Positions 17,790 to 27,207 are shown, numbered from the stretch's first letter. The stretch: DNA of 64,000 nt from Thiorhodovibrio litoralis (GCF_033954455.1 NZ_CP121473.1:2280501-2344500); one strand, 5' to 3'. The notes: generated by a model from the letters alone, not told the origin. Numbers and translations: made by a program.

Positions 17790-18413
17790 GTGTTGGTGGG
17801 CACGGTAAAATCCAAGCTCCGGCGGGTTGGTGGATGCCAGTGCCGGAGCCGGGTTTTCTGATCTCGCGGACGGTACCTGGCTGAGCCGACGATCAGTGAC
17901 CACAAATGGGTCCAATCCTTCCGGCCGATCGGCCAGTTTTCGCACGACCTGTTGCGGGTGAACTTGCGCGATGCCTGCAGCGGGTGCCACAACAAACCCG
18001 GAGACAGCCTGCATCGCGGGATTGTTTACAACTGCGGGCAATGTCATTCACAGCAGGCATGGACACCCGCCACCATCGATCACGACCGTTTCTTCCTGCG
18101 CGACGGAGATCATCAGGCCGCGTGCGAGACCTGTCACATCAACAACGATGTCAGGCGCTACACCTGTTACGGTTGCCATGAACATTCACGCTCTAAAATC
18201 CGTGGCGAGCATGTCGAAGAAGGCATTGATGAATACGAGAATTGCGTTGAATGCCATCGCAGTGGCGAAGAAGACCATGAAGATTGGAGAGAAAGCGGCG
18301 ACCACGAGAAACGCCGGTGGAAGCTCGGCGATGTGGGCCGATTCATAGACCTGGATGATGGCCAAAGACATTCGCGGGGGTATGAAGACGATGACGATGA
18401 GGATGATGACTGA
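17790..18413 (+). CDS. Five-haem c-type cytochrome (5' end uncertain)
   Basis: Five CxxCH haem sites are present: CSGCH, CGQCH, CETCH, CYGCH and CVECH. Before them the frame reads DGTWPEPTISDHKWVQSFRP and GQFSHDLLRVNLRDAC, a conserved type of lead-in for periplasmic multihaem cytochromes. The end is a strongly acidic tail (YEDDDDEDDD). The frame is open leftwards to the ISNCY element at 17736, but no signal peptide is visible, although c-type cytochromes need one for haem attachment. The 5' end was therefore probably lost or moved by the insertion. A TTG at 17952 is the latest start keeping all haem sites. Electron-transfer partner unknown. Confidence 0.68.
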
Positions 18414-18609
18414 ACGCGGCTTTGGCTACGCTAGGTATTTGGTAAAACAGACGATTTTTCAGGCGAACTCCGTTTAGCATGCCCGCCAATCGGTCCGGTT
18501 TACAAGCCGCCCGCGACGCCTGGCAGTATCGCGGGCAGCAACGCCCGACCTTCGCGCACGCTCCTGGACCATCTTCGGCTCGCCTCTCACGCCTTGACCA
18601 GAACAAAGC

Positions 18610-19494
18610 ATGCAGGTTTTCGGCATCGATTTCACCAGTCGCCCTCGGCGGGGCAAGCCCATCACCTGTCTGCCATGTCGGCTGCAAGGCGATCGACTCG
18701 TTGCCGGCTCGCTCGCGTGTTGGTGCGATTTTGCCTCCTTTGAATCCTTCCTGAGGCAGCCCGGCCCCTGGATCGCCGGCCTGGATTTTCCCTTCGGCCA
18801 GTCGCGCACCTTTCTCACCAACATCGGCTGGCCCATGACCTGGTGCGGCTACGTGCGTCACGCCGAAACCCTGGGACGCACGGGCTTTCGCCAGGCGCTC
18901 GACGCCTACCGCGCCCAACGGCCCGCTGGGGACAAGGAACATCGTCGCGCCACCGATCAGGCCGCCGGGGCCATCAGCCCGCAGAAGCTCCATGGTACCC
19001 CGGTCGGACTGATGTTCTTCGAGGGTGCGCCCCGGTTGCTGCGCGCCGGCGTGACAATCCCCGGCATCCATGCCGGCGACCCCGGGCGCCTGTGCGTCGA
19101 AGCCTATCCCGGCTTGCTCGCGCGCGCACTGATCGGACGCCGATCCTACAAGCAGGATGATCCCAAGAAACAGAGCCCTGCGCGGGAGCAGGCGCGCCGC
19201 GAACTGCTGGCCGCGATCCTGGACGGTGCCACCCGCGCGGCCTATGGTCTGACGATTGAAGCCCCGGGCAGCCTGGCCGATGATCCCACCGGCGATAGCT
19301 TGGATGCCTTGCTCTGCGCCATCCAGGCCGCCTGGGCTTGGAGGCAGTGGGCGGATGATGTTGGTCAGCTCACCGTGCCAGAAGCCACGAGGTCCATGTC
19401 CATACAAAGGTCCACAATCGACCCGCTCGAAGGCTGGATCGCTGATCCGCACCTGGTGCATGGACCACCACCCTCAAACCCTACCGCGGCTTGA
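18610..19494 (+). CDS. DUF429 domain protein
   Basis: A 294-residue protein with the DUF429 pattern: VFGIDFTSRPRRGKPITCL at the start, GLDFPFGQSR, and CVEAYPGLLARALIGRRSYK, then DPTGDSLDALLCAIQAAWA at the end. The fold is related to RNase H-like nucleases, with the conserved acidic residues in GIDF, GLDFP and GDSLDAL fitting a metal site. Function is not established. It is closely followed by an ADP-ribosylglycohydrolase gene, with which some DUF429 proteins are neighbours. Confidence 0.78.
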   Translation: MQVFGIDFTSRPRRGKPITCLPCRLQGDRLVAGSLACWCDFASFESFLRQPGPWIAGLDFPFGQSRTFLTNIGWPMTWCGYVRHAETLGRTGFRQALDAYRAQRPAGDKEHRRATDQAAGAISPQKLHGTPVGLMFFEGAPRLLRAGVTIPGIHAGDPGRLCVEAYPGLLARALIGRRSYKQDDPKKQSPAREQARRELLAAILDGATRAAYGLTIEAPGSLADDPTGDSLDALLCAIQAAWAWRQWADDVGQLTVPEATRSMSIQRSTIDPLEGWIADPHLVHGPPPSNPTAA

Positions 19495-19526
19495 CCAGAG
19501 GGTCCTTGGGGATCAGGCTTCCGATA

Positions 19527-20479
19527 ATGCCCAACCAAGCCCCAACACCGCCATCCGATCCGCTGGATCGCATCCAGGGCGCCTTGCTCGGCGTGGCCCT
19601 AGCCAACGCCTGGGGCGCGCCCCACGAAGGCGGACCACTCGAAGGACTGCTGTGGCGCGTCATCGGCACCCGTCAGGGCCGCCGACGCTGGACCGACGAC
19701 ACCCAGATGACCTTCGACGTCGCCGCGTCTCTGGCCGAGCTTGGCCGCGTCGACCAAGACGATCTGGCGCGGCGTTTCGCGGGCTCCTATCGCTGGTCGC
19801 GCGGCTATGGTCCCGGCGCGGCCAAAATCCTCAAGCGCATCCGACGCGGTCAACACTGGACAGCGGCCTGCCGCGCCGTTTATGCCCAGGGCTCCTTCGG
19901 CAATGGCGCGGCGATGCGCGCGGTGCCGATTGGACTCTTCTTCGCCGCTCAGGGCAAGGACGCGATCATCCAGGCCGCTCGGTCCAGCGCCGCGATCACG
20001 CACGCGCACCCCCAGGGCCAGGAAGGCGCGGTGCTGATCGCCTTGGTGGCGGGCAGGCTGTTGCGCGGACTCAGCCCAACAGCCCTCTGGACGGACATCC
20101 AGGCACAGGATTGGACGCCGGCTGTTGCCGCCAAGCTCTCCCTCGCCGCGCAGTGGTTGCGCCACGACGAACCCATCGCGCCCAAGACCGTCGCCCGGCA
20201 ACTCGGCCACGCGATCACCGCTGCCGACTCTTGTCCGACCGCCGTCTACATCGCCCTGCGTCATCTGTCCAAGCCCTTCATTGACCTGCTTGAGTTCACC
20301 CGCCACGTCGGCGGCGATGTCGACACCATCGGCGCCATGGCCGGTGGGGCGCCGCGCGCGGACTGGGCGCCTTGCCGATGGACCATCTGGCCCAGCTCGA
20401 AGACGCCGGCTGTCTGCTGCGCGAGGCGGGTGCGTTCGCGGCCGCCGTGGATGGACATCGATCTCGCCAGAGCTACTGA
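19527..20479 (+). pseudogene. ADP-ribosylglycohydrolase family, C-terminal frameshift
   Basis: A protein of the DraG/ARH family that removes ADP-ribose from proteins or other targets. Metal-binding motifs are present at both ends: WTDDTQMT near residue 50 and GGDVDTIGAMAG near residue 270. Just after the second motif, around 20348, the frame slips: the proper continuation (GLGALPMDHLAQLEDAGCLL, then GHRSRQSY and stop at 20479) is in another frame. Uncorrected, translation runs to 20495 with an unrelated tail. The catalytic core is intact, so the product might still work. An upstream TTG at 19491 overlapping DUF429 is an alternative start. Confidence 0.75.
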
Positions 20480-20528
20480 GGCCCCGAGCCACTGAATCAA
20501 GTCGATCAGCCGCCACCCAACCAGCGCG

Positions 20529-21722
20529 ATGCCACGTTTGATTCTGCATGTCGACCTCGATGCCTTCTTCGCGGCCATCGAGCAGCGCGACCACCCCGAA
20601 TGGCGCGGCCGTCCGCTGGTGGTTGGCGCCCAGCCCGGCGGTCGTGGCGTGGTCGCGACCTGCTCTTATGAGGCGCGCCGTTTCGGCGTGCATTCCGCGA
20701 TGCCGATCACGCAGGCCGCGCGTCGCTTGCCGCCCGAGACCGTCTATGTGCGCCCGCGCATGGCGCACTATGCCCAAGTCTCCGCGCAGATCATGGCGGT
20801 GCTTGCCACCATCTCACCGCAGATCGAGCGGGTCTCGATCGACGAAGCCTATCTCGATGTCTCCGGGCTGACCGCCCTGGTCGGACCACCCCGGGTCATC
20901 GGCGAACAGGTCAAGGCCGGCATCCGCCAAGCCGGCGGATTAACCGCCTCGGTCGGCATCGGCCCCAACCGGCTCATCGCCAAGCTGGCCTCCGACTATC
21001 ACAAACCGGATGGTTTGACGGTGGTGCTGGCGGAGCAAGTAGCGGACTTTCTCGCCCCGATGCCCTTCAACGTCCTGCGCGGCATGGGCGCGAAAACCGC
21101 CCCGCGCCTGGCCCGGCTTGGGGTCAAAACCGTTGGGGATGTGCGGGCGCTTTCGCTCGAGACCCTGCGCCAGCATTGCGGCGCGCGGGCAGGCACCCAG
21201 TTCTATTACCAGGCACGCGGCATCGCCGATGACCAGCTCTACCCGGAGCGGGAGCGCTTGTCGATCTCCAAGGAAACAACCTTCCCCGAGGATGTCACGG
21301 ACCCGAGGCAACTTGCCGAGACCCTCCACTGGGCCGCGCGCGAAGTCGCCTGGACCGCGCGCCAGACCGGGCACATCGGACGGGTCGTCACCTTGAAGAT
21401 CCGTTTCTATCCCTTCGAGACCCATACCCGCTCGCGTTCGCTGAAGGTGCCGACGGCGGATGAGCAGGAGTTGTATCAGATCGCCTGGTCACTGCTCGCG
21501 ACCGAAGCCGCCTGGGTCGGCCGACCCGTGCGACTCATCGGTCTGGGACTCTCCGGCTGGTCGCCACCCAACACGCGCAAACAGCTTGATTTGTTCGAGA
21601 CGGCCGAGGCAAGAAGCAAACTAGCGGACAACCCCTTGACGGAGACATTGGATGCAATCCGCCATCGCTTTGGTGCCGAGGCCATTCAGCGCGGGCTGAG
21701 CACCCCTCACTACGGTGACTGA
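20529..21722 (+). CDS. dinB: DNA polymerase IV
   Basis: A 397-residue Y-family translesion polymerase. Catalytic acidic residues are seen in [19 protein letters not shown] and [13 protein letters not shown]; steric-gate and finger residues lie in [15 protein letters not shown]. Then come helix-hairpin-helix thumb sequence ([20 protein letters not shown]) and the little-finger domain. The C-terminus ends [17 protein letters not shown], which is not an obvious clamp-binding peptide; QLDLFE near residue 352 fits a beta-clamp motif better. It copies past damaged bases with low fidelity; no LexA box was identified upstream. Confidence 0.92.
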   Translation: MPRLILHVDLDAFFAAIEQRDHPEWRGRPLVVGAQPGGRGVVATCSYEARRFGVHSAMPITQAARRLPPETVYVRPRMAHYAQVSAQIMAVLATISPQIERVSIDEAYLDVSGLTALVGPPRVIGEQVKAGIRQAGGLTASVGIGPNRLIAKLASDYHKPDGLTVVLAEQVADFLAPMPFNVLRGMGAKTAPRLARLGVKTVGDVRALSLETLRQHCGARAGTQFYYQARGIADDQLYPERERLSISKETTFPEDVTDPRQLAETLHWAAREVAWTARQTGHIGRVVTLKIRFYPFETHTRSRSLKVPTADEQELYQIAWSLLATEAAWVGRPVRLIGLGLSGWSPPNTRKQLDLFETAEARSKLADNPLTETLDAIRHRFGAEAIQRGLSTPHYGD

Positions 21723-21748
21723 CGCTGTATTCTGGAGCACCCAAACCG

Positions 21749-22225
21749 ATGCACATCTGGGTCGACGCCGATGCCTGCCCCCATGTCATTAAGGACATCT
21801 TGTTCCGCGCCGCCGAGCGCTGCCAGATTCCGCTGACCCTGGTGGCGAATCAGCCATTGCCAACGCCGCCATCGCGTTTCATCAAGAGCCTGCAAGTCCG
21901 ATCAGGCTTCGATGTGGCCGACCAGGCGATTCTGGATAAGATCCAAACGGGCGATCTGGTCATCACCAGCGATATCCCGCTGGCCGCCGACGTCATTGCC
22001 CGGGGCGGTCAGGCGCTGAGTCATCGTGGTGAGTTGTTTACCAGTGAGAACGTCCGTGCGCGACTGAATGTTCGCGATTTCATGGAGACGCTCAGAGCCA
22101 GCGGGATCAACACAGGCGGACCACCGGCCTTGAGCCAAGGTGATCGCAAGGCATTTGCTGGGCACCTCGACAGGCTACTGGCAAGTATCCGCCGGGGCGG
22201 TAATAAAGCAAGCCGATCAGCATAA
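21749..22225 (+). CDS. yaiI: YaiI/YqxD family protein (DUF188)
   Basis: A 158-residue PIN-like protein. The family pattern is clear: [17 protein letters not shown] at the N-terminus with two acidic residues, [20 protein letters not shown], and [18 protein letters not shown]. The acidic residues fit a PIN-type nuclease site, but activity has not been demonstrated for the family. It lies 26 bases after dinB and may share its transcript. Confidence 0.88.
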   Translation: MHIWVDADACPHVIKDILFRAAERCQIPLTLVANQPLPTPPSRFIKSLQVRSGFDVADQAILDKIQTGDLVITSDIPLAADVIARGGQALSHRGELFTSENVRARLNVRDFMETLRASGINTGGPPALSQGDRKAFAGHLDRLLASIRRGGNKASRSA

Positions 22226-22366
22226 TGCAGAGCCCGCCGGCTCGACCTCGCAACGGCCATGGCACGCGGAGTCAAACGCACCCGAGTCGGTTCGCCAACC
22301 CGGCCCCCATCAAGGCACAGAAGTATTGGCCCGGCAGGCTCAGCTCATGGCTGTGAACATCTGCCT

Positions 22367-22656
22367 GGCGAACCAGGGCACTCTGAGATGGTGAACAAGG
22401 TTATTTGCTGGTTAACCGTCAGCCATGGACAGGGAAACGAGATTCTCCGCAATGGTGAACAAGCCGCCCTGGGGTGGTGAACTGTCTTCCCTGACCTAGG
22501 GAACTGCGTTCCCTCCTAGGTAGGGAACCCAAGTCCCTAGGGTAGGGAACCAGGTTCCCCATGGGGTAGGGAACCAAAGACCCTAGAGTAGGGAACCCAA
22601 TTCCCCACACTGGAGAACCAGGTTCCCTAGACTGGGGAACAGAGGACCCTAGTCTT
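22367..22656 (+). repeat. Tandem array of about 13 iteron-like 22-bp repeats
   Basis: A core G-(g/t)-(g/t/c)-AAC recurs at 22367, 22391, 22411, 22433, 22455, 22477, 22499, 22523, 22545, 22569, 22591, 22613 and 22635: spacings 20-24, mostly 22 bases. The best units (from 22499 on) read GGGAACC, three or four bases, TTCCC, then TAG or similar, so each is itself a short imperfect palindrome. Units grow more alike towards the right. Two further cores lie at 22849 and 22865. A two-helical-turn spacing puts every core on one DNA face, as in iterons of plasmid origins or partition sites. No Rep gene is in the window. Confidence 0.75.
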
Positions 22657-22904
22657 GTCGGCAAAGACCCTGAGAGTCCAGGGTTGTTCCCTACAGCTCT
22701 GAGTGATGCGTCGGCGATACGCGTACGCTCTTGTCTGGGTAAATGGCAGCCAGCAAATAACCGAACCCCTGATCAATCCAGCAATCCGCCTCAGAATCCG
22801 ACTTCGGCCGGGGTTGTTCTGAACGTGGAAGCCAGTGTGGTTCAGCTAGGGAACTCCGTCGCTGGGGAACGCCGTTCCCTAGTCTCCTCGCGCGCCTATC
22901 AGCT

Positions 22905-22953
22905 AGCAAGCAAGCAATAAAAAATTCACAGAGAATTTTTAATGCTGCTTGCT
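22905..22953. terminator. Long AT-centred hairpin
   Basis: Arms 22905-22927 and 22933-22953 are near-perfect inverted repeats (AGCAAGCA...AAAAATTC against GAATTTTT...TGCTTGCT) with a five-base loop ACAGA and one bulge. The centre is A/T-rich with a T5 run, so it could act as a terminator in either direction. Its place beside the iteron-like array also fits a structured or easily melted part of a replication origin. Confidence 0.6.
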
Positions 22954-23308
22954 GATCGCTGACGCGCGCGAGGCGCTCGCCGAGCCTGGCCCGCGCATCG
23001 ACCGACGCCGAGCTGACGCGGGCCGGACCGCGACGGGACGCGCTGGCCCGAAGCCCCGGAGCGAACCGAATGCGGTCGTGCTGAGCGCCGTCTCGAATTC
23101 ATGCCCCGCCCCAGACCGCCGCCAGCCTCGAGGCGGAGACGACGCTAGCCCGGACCCCTAGCCAACCCGGCAGACGATCCCCTCCCGATTTTCCCTGGAC
23201 AGGGCAAGCACGAAAGCTCGGCGATTTCCCGAGGACTCGGTGTCGCTGATTCGCGCCTAATCGCGCAGGCTAACCGGCATTCATCCCACCTGCCGGAGGT
23301 CTGTCCCC
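22954..23308. other. Very GC-rich leader before traL
   Basis: About 350 bases with many CG steps and short repeats of GACGCG type. No gene is convincing. A good ribosome site (GGAGG, eight bases before the traL ATG) lies at its end, so it probably holds the tra promoter, though no box can be named. Confidence 0.4.
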
Positions 23309-23590
23309 ATGCATCCCCTTGCGCTCCCCCATGGCGTCGACGACCCGCCCTCGCTGCTGCTGTGGCGGCTCGATGAACTCATCCCGCTGGTGCTCATGCT
23401 GGTCGTCGGCATGCTCAGCGACCGGCTGCTGATCTTCCTCGCCCTGGGACTGGGTCTGTCGCGGCTCTACGGGCGCTTTCGCGACAGCCGCCCGGATGGC
23501 TTCGCGCTGCACTGGGGCTACTGGCACGGGCTGGTTCCGCTCAAGGCCCGGCGCTGCCCCAATCCCTTCACGCGCCGCTTTCAGCCTTGA
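23309..23590 (+). CDS. traL: Conjugative type IV secretion protein TraL
   Basis: A 93-residue membrane protein. DDPPSLLLWRLDELIPLVLM at the start, a hydrophobic pair of helices (VLMLVVGMLSDRLLIFLAL) and the ending ALHWGYWHGLVPLKARRCPN are typical of TraL of F-type systems. It is the VirB3-like inner-membrane component. First of four genes in the order traL-traE-traK-traB with very short gaps, GGAGG before the ATG. Confidence 0.85.
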   Translation: MHPLALPHGVDDPPSLLLWRLDELIPLVLMLVVGMLSDRLLIFLALGLGLSRLYGRFRDSRPDGFALHWGYWHGLVPLKARRCPNPFTRRFQP

Positions 23591-23598
23591 GGTCGCCC

Positions 23599-24174
23599 AT
23601 GGATTTTCATACCCTGACGCGCACCTGGCGCGGCCTGAACGCCGAGAACCGCTTCCACCGCCTGGTCCTGGCGGTGCTCCTGCTCACCAACCTGCTGACC
23701 CTGCTCGCCCTGGTCCGCGCCGATCGCACCGTGGTGCTGGTGCCGCCGATTCTGGAAGGCGAGGTCAATATCGCTCGCGACAGCGCCAGCCGCTCGGTCA
23801 AGGAAGCCTGGGCGGTGCATGTGGCCGGCCTGCTTGGCAATGTCAGTGCCGGTTCGGCGGACTTCATTCGCGAGGCGCTCGAACCCCTGCTGGCACCCCG
23901 CCTGCGCCGGGAGATTCTCACCGTCATTGCCGACCAGGTCGCCGCCATCAAGCGCGAGCGGGTGGCCATGCATTTTTCCCCGGACGCGCTGCGCTATGAC
24001 CCACCCAGCGACACCTTCTTCGTCACCGGCCAGCAGGTCAGTGCTGGTCCCGGTGCCGAGCCGATCCGGAACCAACGCACCTACGAAATCCAGGTCGGCT
24101 TCCAGCATTACCGCCCAGTCATTCGCCACCTGGATGTCTACCCCGGCGGTCCGCGCACGACCGAGCAACCTTGA
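23599..24174 (+). CDS. traE: Conjugative type IV secretion protein TraE
   Basis: A 191-residue protein with one N-terminal transmembrane helix (LVLAVLLLTNLLTLLALV) and a periplasmic domain, as in TraE/VirB5-8-like assembly proteins of the F-type apparatus. EAWAVHVAGLLGNVSAGSADFI and a TFFVTGQQVS strand are typical. The start at 23599 has GAGG six bases upstream and is preferred to a TTG at 23587. The next gene begins within 12 bases of its end. Confidence 0.85.
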   Translation: MDFHTLTRTWRGLNAENRFHRLVLAVLLLTNLLTLLALVRADRTVVLVPPILEGEVNIARDSASRSVKEAWAVHVAGLLGNVSAGSADFIREALEPLLAPRLRREILTVIADQVAAIKRERVAMHFSPDALRYDPPSDTFFVTGQQVSAGPGAEPIRNQRTYEIQVGFQHYRPVIRHLDVYPGGPRTTEQP

Positions 24175-24185
24175 GGAATTCTCAA

Positions 24186-25097
24186 ATGCCTATCCCATCC
24201 CGCCGTCTTGCCCTCGCTGTTCAATCCGTCTTGCTCGGATCGGGCCTCGCCCTGATGAGCCTCGGCTGTGAGGCCGAGAGTCCGTTTCTGCGAGCCAGCG
24301 CCGAGACCAGCCCGGAGTCTGGTGCAAAAGACGTCCAACTGGCCTTGCGACCGCGCACCGTGACGGTCGACCTCGGCAGCAATGTCATCCTGGAACTAGC
24401 GATTGATCATCTCAACCGCATCGTCACGCCGTTCCGGTCGCCCTCGGTGCGCACGGTCGCGAGTCTGTCGACCGAGGTCGATGGGAACGTCCTCTATGTC
24501 GCCACCGCCGATGAAACCCCGGCGACTTTGTACATCACCGATGGCGATGATGCCCAGGCCACGGTCGCGCTGACGCTCGCGCCGCGGCGAGTGCCTCCAC
24601 GGGAGATTCGTCTGGTCGTGCCGGGACTGGACAGCCGCCGTCAGGCCGCCAGCTCGTCGCCGGCAGCAGCGGAATCGCCATCGACACTGGCGGACCTCCC
24701 GCCGGTGGCCACCTGGCGCCAGCCGCAGCACTACATCGATGAGCTGACCCAGGGGTTTCGCGCCCTGGCCTTGGGTGAGGTGCCGGATGGTTACCGGAAA
24801 GCGCGCTCCGGTTTCGGGGTGGCCATCCGATGCGGTGGCGGTTTCCAGCTGAACCAAGTCAAGGCATTCGACGGCGATTCACTGCGCTTCCTGACCTCCA
24901 GGGTGCGGGCCAAGGGTGACCAACCCGTCGTACTCGATGAGAGCCAATGCCAAGCCTCGGGGAAGGGCACCATTGCCGCCGCCGCCCTCTGGCCCAGCGG
25001 TCCGCTGCATCCTGGCGCGGAAGCCACCCTGATGGTCGCGATCGATCCGTCGCGCGAGCCGGTCGGGCGAACGGGTCTACCAGGAGGAGCCCACTAA
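24186..25097 (+). CDS. traK: Conjugative type IV secretion protein TraK
   Basis: A 303-residue exported protein: signal peptide with LGSGLALMSLGC, possibly a lipobox, then a beta-rich secretin-like domain (SNVILELAIDHLNRIVTPF, VDGNVLYVATADETPATLYI). TraK is the VirB9-like outer-membrane core component. The ATG at 24186 has GAGG upstream; a TTG at 24171 overlaps the traE stop. Its stop TAA shares a base with the traB ATG. Confidence 0.83.
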   Translation: MPIPSRRLALAVQSVLLGSGLALMSLGCEAESPFLRASAETSPESGAKDVQLALRPRTVTVDLGSNVILELAIDHLNRIVTPFRSPSVRTVASLSTEVDGNVLYVATADETPATLYITDGDDAQATVALTLAPRRVPPREIRLVVPGLDSRRQAASSSPAAAESPSTLADLPPVATWRQPQHYIDELTQGFRALALGEVPDGYRKARSGFGVAIRCGGGFQLNQVKAFDGDSLRFLTSRVRAKGDQPVVLDESQCQASGKGTIAAAALWPSGPLHPGAEATLMVAIDPSREPVGRTGLPGGAH

Positions 25098-26404
25098 TGG
25101 TGGAATTCACGGAACACTGGGAACGCCTGTCCCCGCGCCTGCGTCAGTGGATTACCCTGGGAACCGGTGGCGTGATCGTCGGCTCGCTCGCCCTGTTGAT
25201 TGCCACCGCCCCACAGGATGACCGCGGCAGCGAGGCGCAGCGCCGGCGCCTTGTGAACAATCTGCTCACCGATGTCGATCCCCGCGACCTTGGTATTGAT
25301 GGCCTGGGCCGACGCTTGCAAACCCTGGAAGGCGACGTGCGCAAGATCGCCCACAACCTGGAACAGCTTGGCCTGGATGCCGTCGACAACGCGGGCAATC
25401 GCGCGACCCTGATGCAGACACTGCGCCGGGAACGCCAGGCGGAGCTGGATGGCTTGAAACGCGAACTGGCGGGCGTGCGGGAGGAACTGAAAAGCCAGCG
25501 TTCACTTCCCCCTGGACAGGGAGCCGACGTCTGGGTACCACCATCGCCGCCGGATGTTACCGAGACTCTCGCTGATTCTGAGCCAGAGATTCGCCAACCC
25601 GAGCCGCCACCACTCGCTCAGCTGTTCGATGCGCCACGCGCCACTGTCTCCGAGCCAGCCGGCAGCGCCAAACCGGCTGGTCCCGCCCTCAGCATCCGTC
25701 ACGTCCAGGACGATGCGGCCAAAGCCGCCGGCAAGGATAAGAACCCCGAGGACGCCATCCCGGAAGTCCGCATCCCTGCCGGCAGCATCCTGCAAGGCGT
25801 GCTGCTCTCTGGCATGGATGCCCCGACCGGTCGCGCTGCGCGCCAGGATCCCTATCCAGCGCTATTGCGGCTGAAAGACAACGCCATCCTGCCCAATCGT
25901 TTCCGCGCCGATATCCGCGAGTGCTTTCTGCTGGTCGGCGGCTACGGGGATCTGGGCTCTGAACGGGTCTATCTGCGCGCCGAGTCCATCAACTGCGTGC
26001 GTCGCGATGGGCGAACCATCGAGGTCGCCATCGATGGCTATGCCGTCGGCGAGGACGGCAAGGTCGGTGTGCGCGGGCGACTGGTGAATAAGCAAGGGCA
26101 GGTCATCGGACGGGCCATGCAGGTGAGTTTCCTGCAGGGCTTCAGTCAGCTGTTCGGCACAGTTCCAGTCGCCTCGGTTGCGACTGGAGGAACCACCATG
26201 CCCTACCAGCAAGTCTTCTCCGGACAAGCCCTGCAAGGCGCGGCCATCGCCGGTACCGGCAAGGCGCTGGATCGCCTCGCCGAGTATTACCTGGATCTGG
26301 CCGAGACCATCTTCCCCGTGCTTGAAGTCGATGCCGGGCGTGGGGTGGAGGTCATCCTCAATCGTGGCGTGGGGCTGAAGCTTGATTCGCTTGATCAAAA
26401 ATAA
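25097..26404 (+). CDS. traB: Conjugative type IV secretion protein TraB
   Basis: A 435-residue VirB10-like protein. One N-terminal transmembrane helix (ITLGTGGVIVGSLALLIA) is followed by a coiled-coil region (about 75-130), a proline-rich linker, and the conserved outer-membrane channel domain from about residue 220 (PEVRIPAGSILQGVLLSG, LPNRFRADIRECFLLVGG, YYLDLAETIFPVLEVDAGR). A strong ribosome site (AGGAGGA) precedes the ATG. It spans both membranes in the core complex. No traV or traC follows: the transfer operon ends here. Confidence 0.87.
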   Translation: MVEFTEHWERLSPRLRQWITLGTGGVIVGSLALLIATAPQDDRGSEAQRRRLVNNLLTDVDPRDLGIDGLGRRLQTLEGDVRKIAHNLEQLGLDAVDNAGNRATLMQTLRRERQAELDGLKRELAGVREELKSQRSLPPGQGADVWVPPSPPDVTETLADSEPEIRQPEPPPLAQLFDAPRATVSEPAGSAKPAGPALSIRHVQDDAAKAAGKDKNPEDAIPEVRIPAGSILQGVLLSGMDAPTGRAARQDPYPALLRLKDNAILPNRFRADIRECFLLVGGYGDLGSERVYLRAESINCVRRDGRTIEVAIDGYAVGEDGKVGVRGRLVNKQGQVIGRAMQVSFLQGFSQLFGTVPVASVATGGTTMPYQQVFSGQALQGAAIAGTGKALDRLAEYYLDLAETIFPVLEVDAGRGVEVILNRGVGLKLDSLDQK

Positions 26405-26553
26405 CCCGCACTCGACAGGGATCGTCTGTGCGATCAGCCGATTTCTGGAACCGAAGACAACAGCAACAGTCCCGGTTCCGGCCTGCCGCGGGCTTCGCCG
26501 GTCCCATTCAATCACGCTATTCAATCGGTATCACAATGGGGGGAGCATTCGTT

Positions 26554-27207
26554 ATGGGGCTGATGGTGTTGAACGCGTCGGACACTTTTCCGTTGGCCAT
26601 GTCGAGCCGCGAGATCGCGGAACTGACCGGGAAAACGCATGGCCATGTTCTTCGCGATATCCGAAAGATGTTGAAGAATCTTTATCGTCTGGACGATAAA
26701 CCAAAACTGGATCAACTTCAAATACAGAGTGTTACGATTGAAAAGGATGATCGTGGCTACATTGCCCGGATCGACCTCGACAAGGATCACACCCTCACGT
26801 TGCTCACCGGTTACAACGATCAGGCGCGGTTGCGGGTCGTTCGGCGCTGGCAAGCATTGGAGAAGACCCAAGTCCGGCCTCTCTCTCCAGCCGAGTTGAT
26901 GATCGCGCATGGGCAGGCGCTGCTCGCGGCCGAACGGGATCAAGCCGAACAAGCGGAGCGGATCGCGCGACTCGAACAGCGGGTCGATTTGATGGGTGGC
27001 GATACCGGGTATCGCACGATCACCGCCTACATGAAGCAAAACGGGATTCGGTTACCGATCTCCGAATCGCGCCAGAAAGGGATTGCCGCCGCCAAACTCG
27101 CGCGGGAGCGCGGTGAAAGAATCGGCAACATTCCAGATGAGCGCTTCGGTTCGGTGAACAGCTATCCGATCGACGTGTTGGATGAAGTGTTCTCTCTTGC
27201 GGGCTAA
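26554..27207 (+). CDS. Rha-type phage regulatory protein
   Basis: A 217-residue protein. Residues about 8-95 match the Rha family (SREIAELTGKTHGHVLRDIR, then DRGYIARIDLDKDHTLTLLTGYN), a DNA-binding type found in temperate phages and integrative elements. The middle is a coiled coil (LLAAERDQAEQAERIARLEQ), and the C-terminal part (TAYMKQNGIRLPISESRQKG) resembles phage antirepressor DNA-binding ends. Start at 26554 has GGGGAG eight bases upstream; in-frame ATG at 26536 lacks one. It follows the truncated tra operon and is likely element cargo or control. Confidence 0.75.
   Translation: MGLMVLNASDTFPLAMSSREIAELTGKTHGHVLRDIRKMLKNLYRLDDKPKLDQLQIQSVTIEKDDRGYIARIDLDKDHTLTLLTGYNDQARLRVVRRWQALEKTQVRPLSPAELMIAHGQALLAAERDQAEQAERIARLEQRVDLMGGDTGYRTITAYMKQNGIRLPISESRQKGIAAAKLARERGERIGNIPDERFGSVNSYPIDVLDEVFSLAG

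Noticed and set aside
22367-22656. CRISPR array
   Set aside because: The period is only about 22 bases with no unique spacers of 30 or so, and units are themselves degenerate palindromes; no cas gene is near.
22691-22909. Reverse 72-codon frame near the iteron-like array
   Set aside because: No ribosome site, runs through repeats, and the Arg/Pro-rich sequence looks like a random GC-rich frame.
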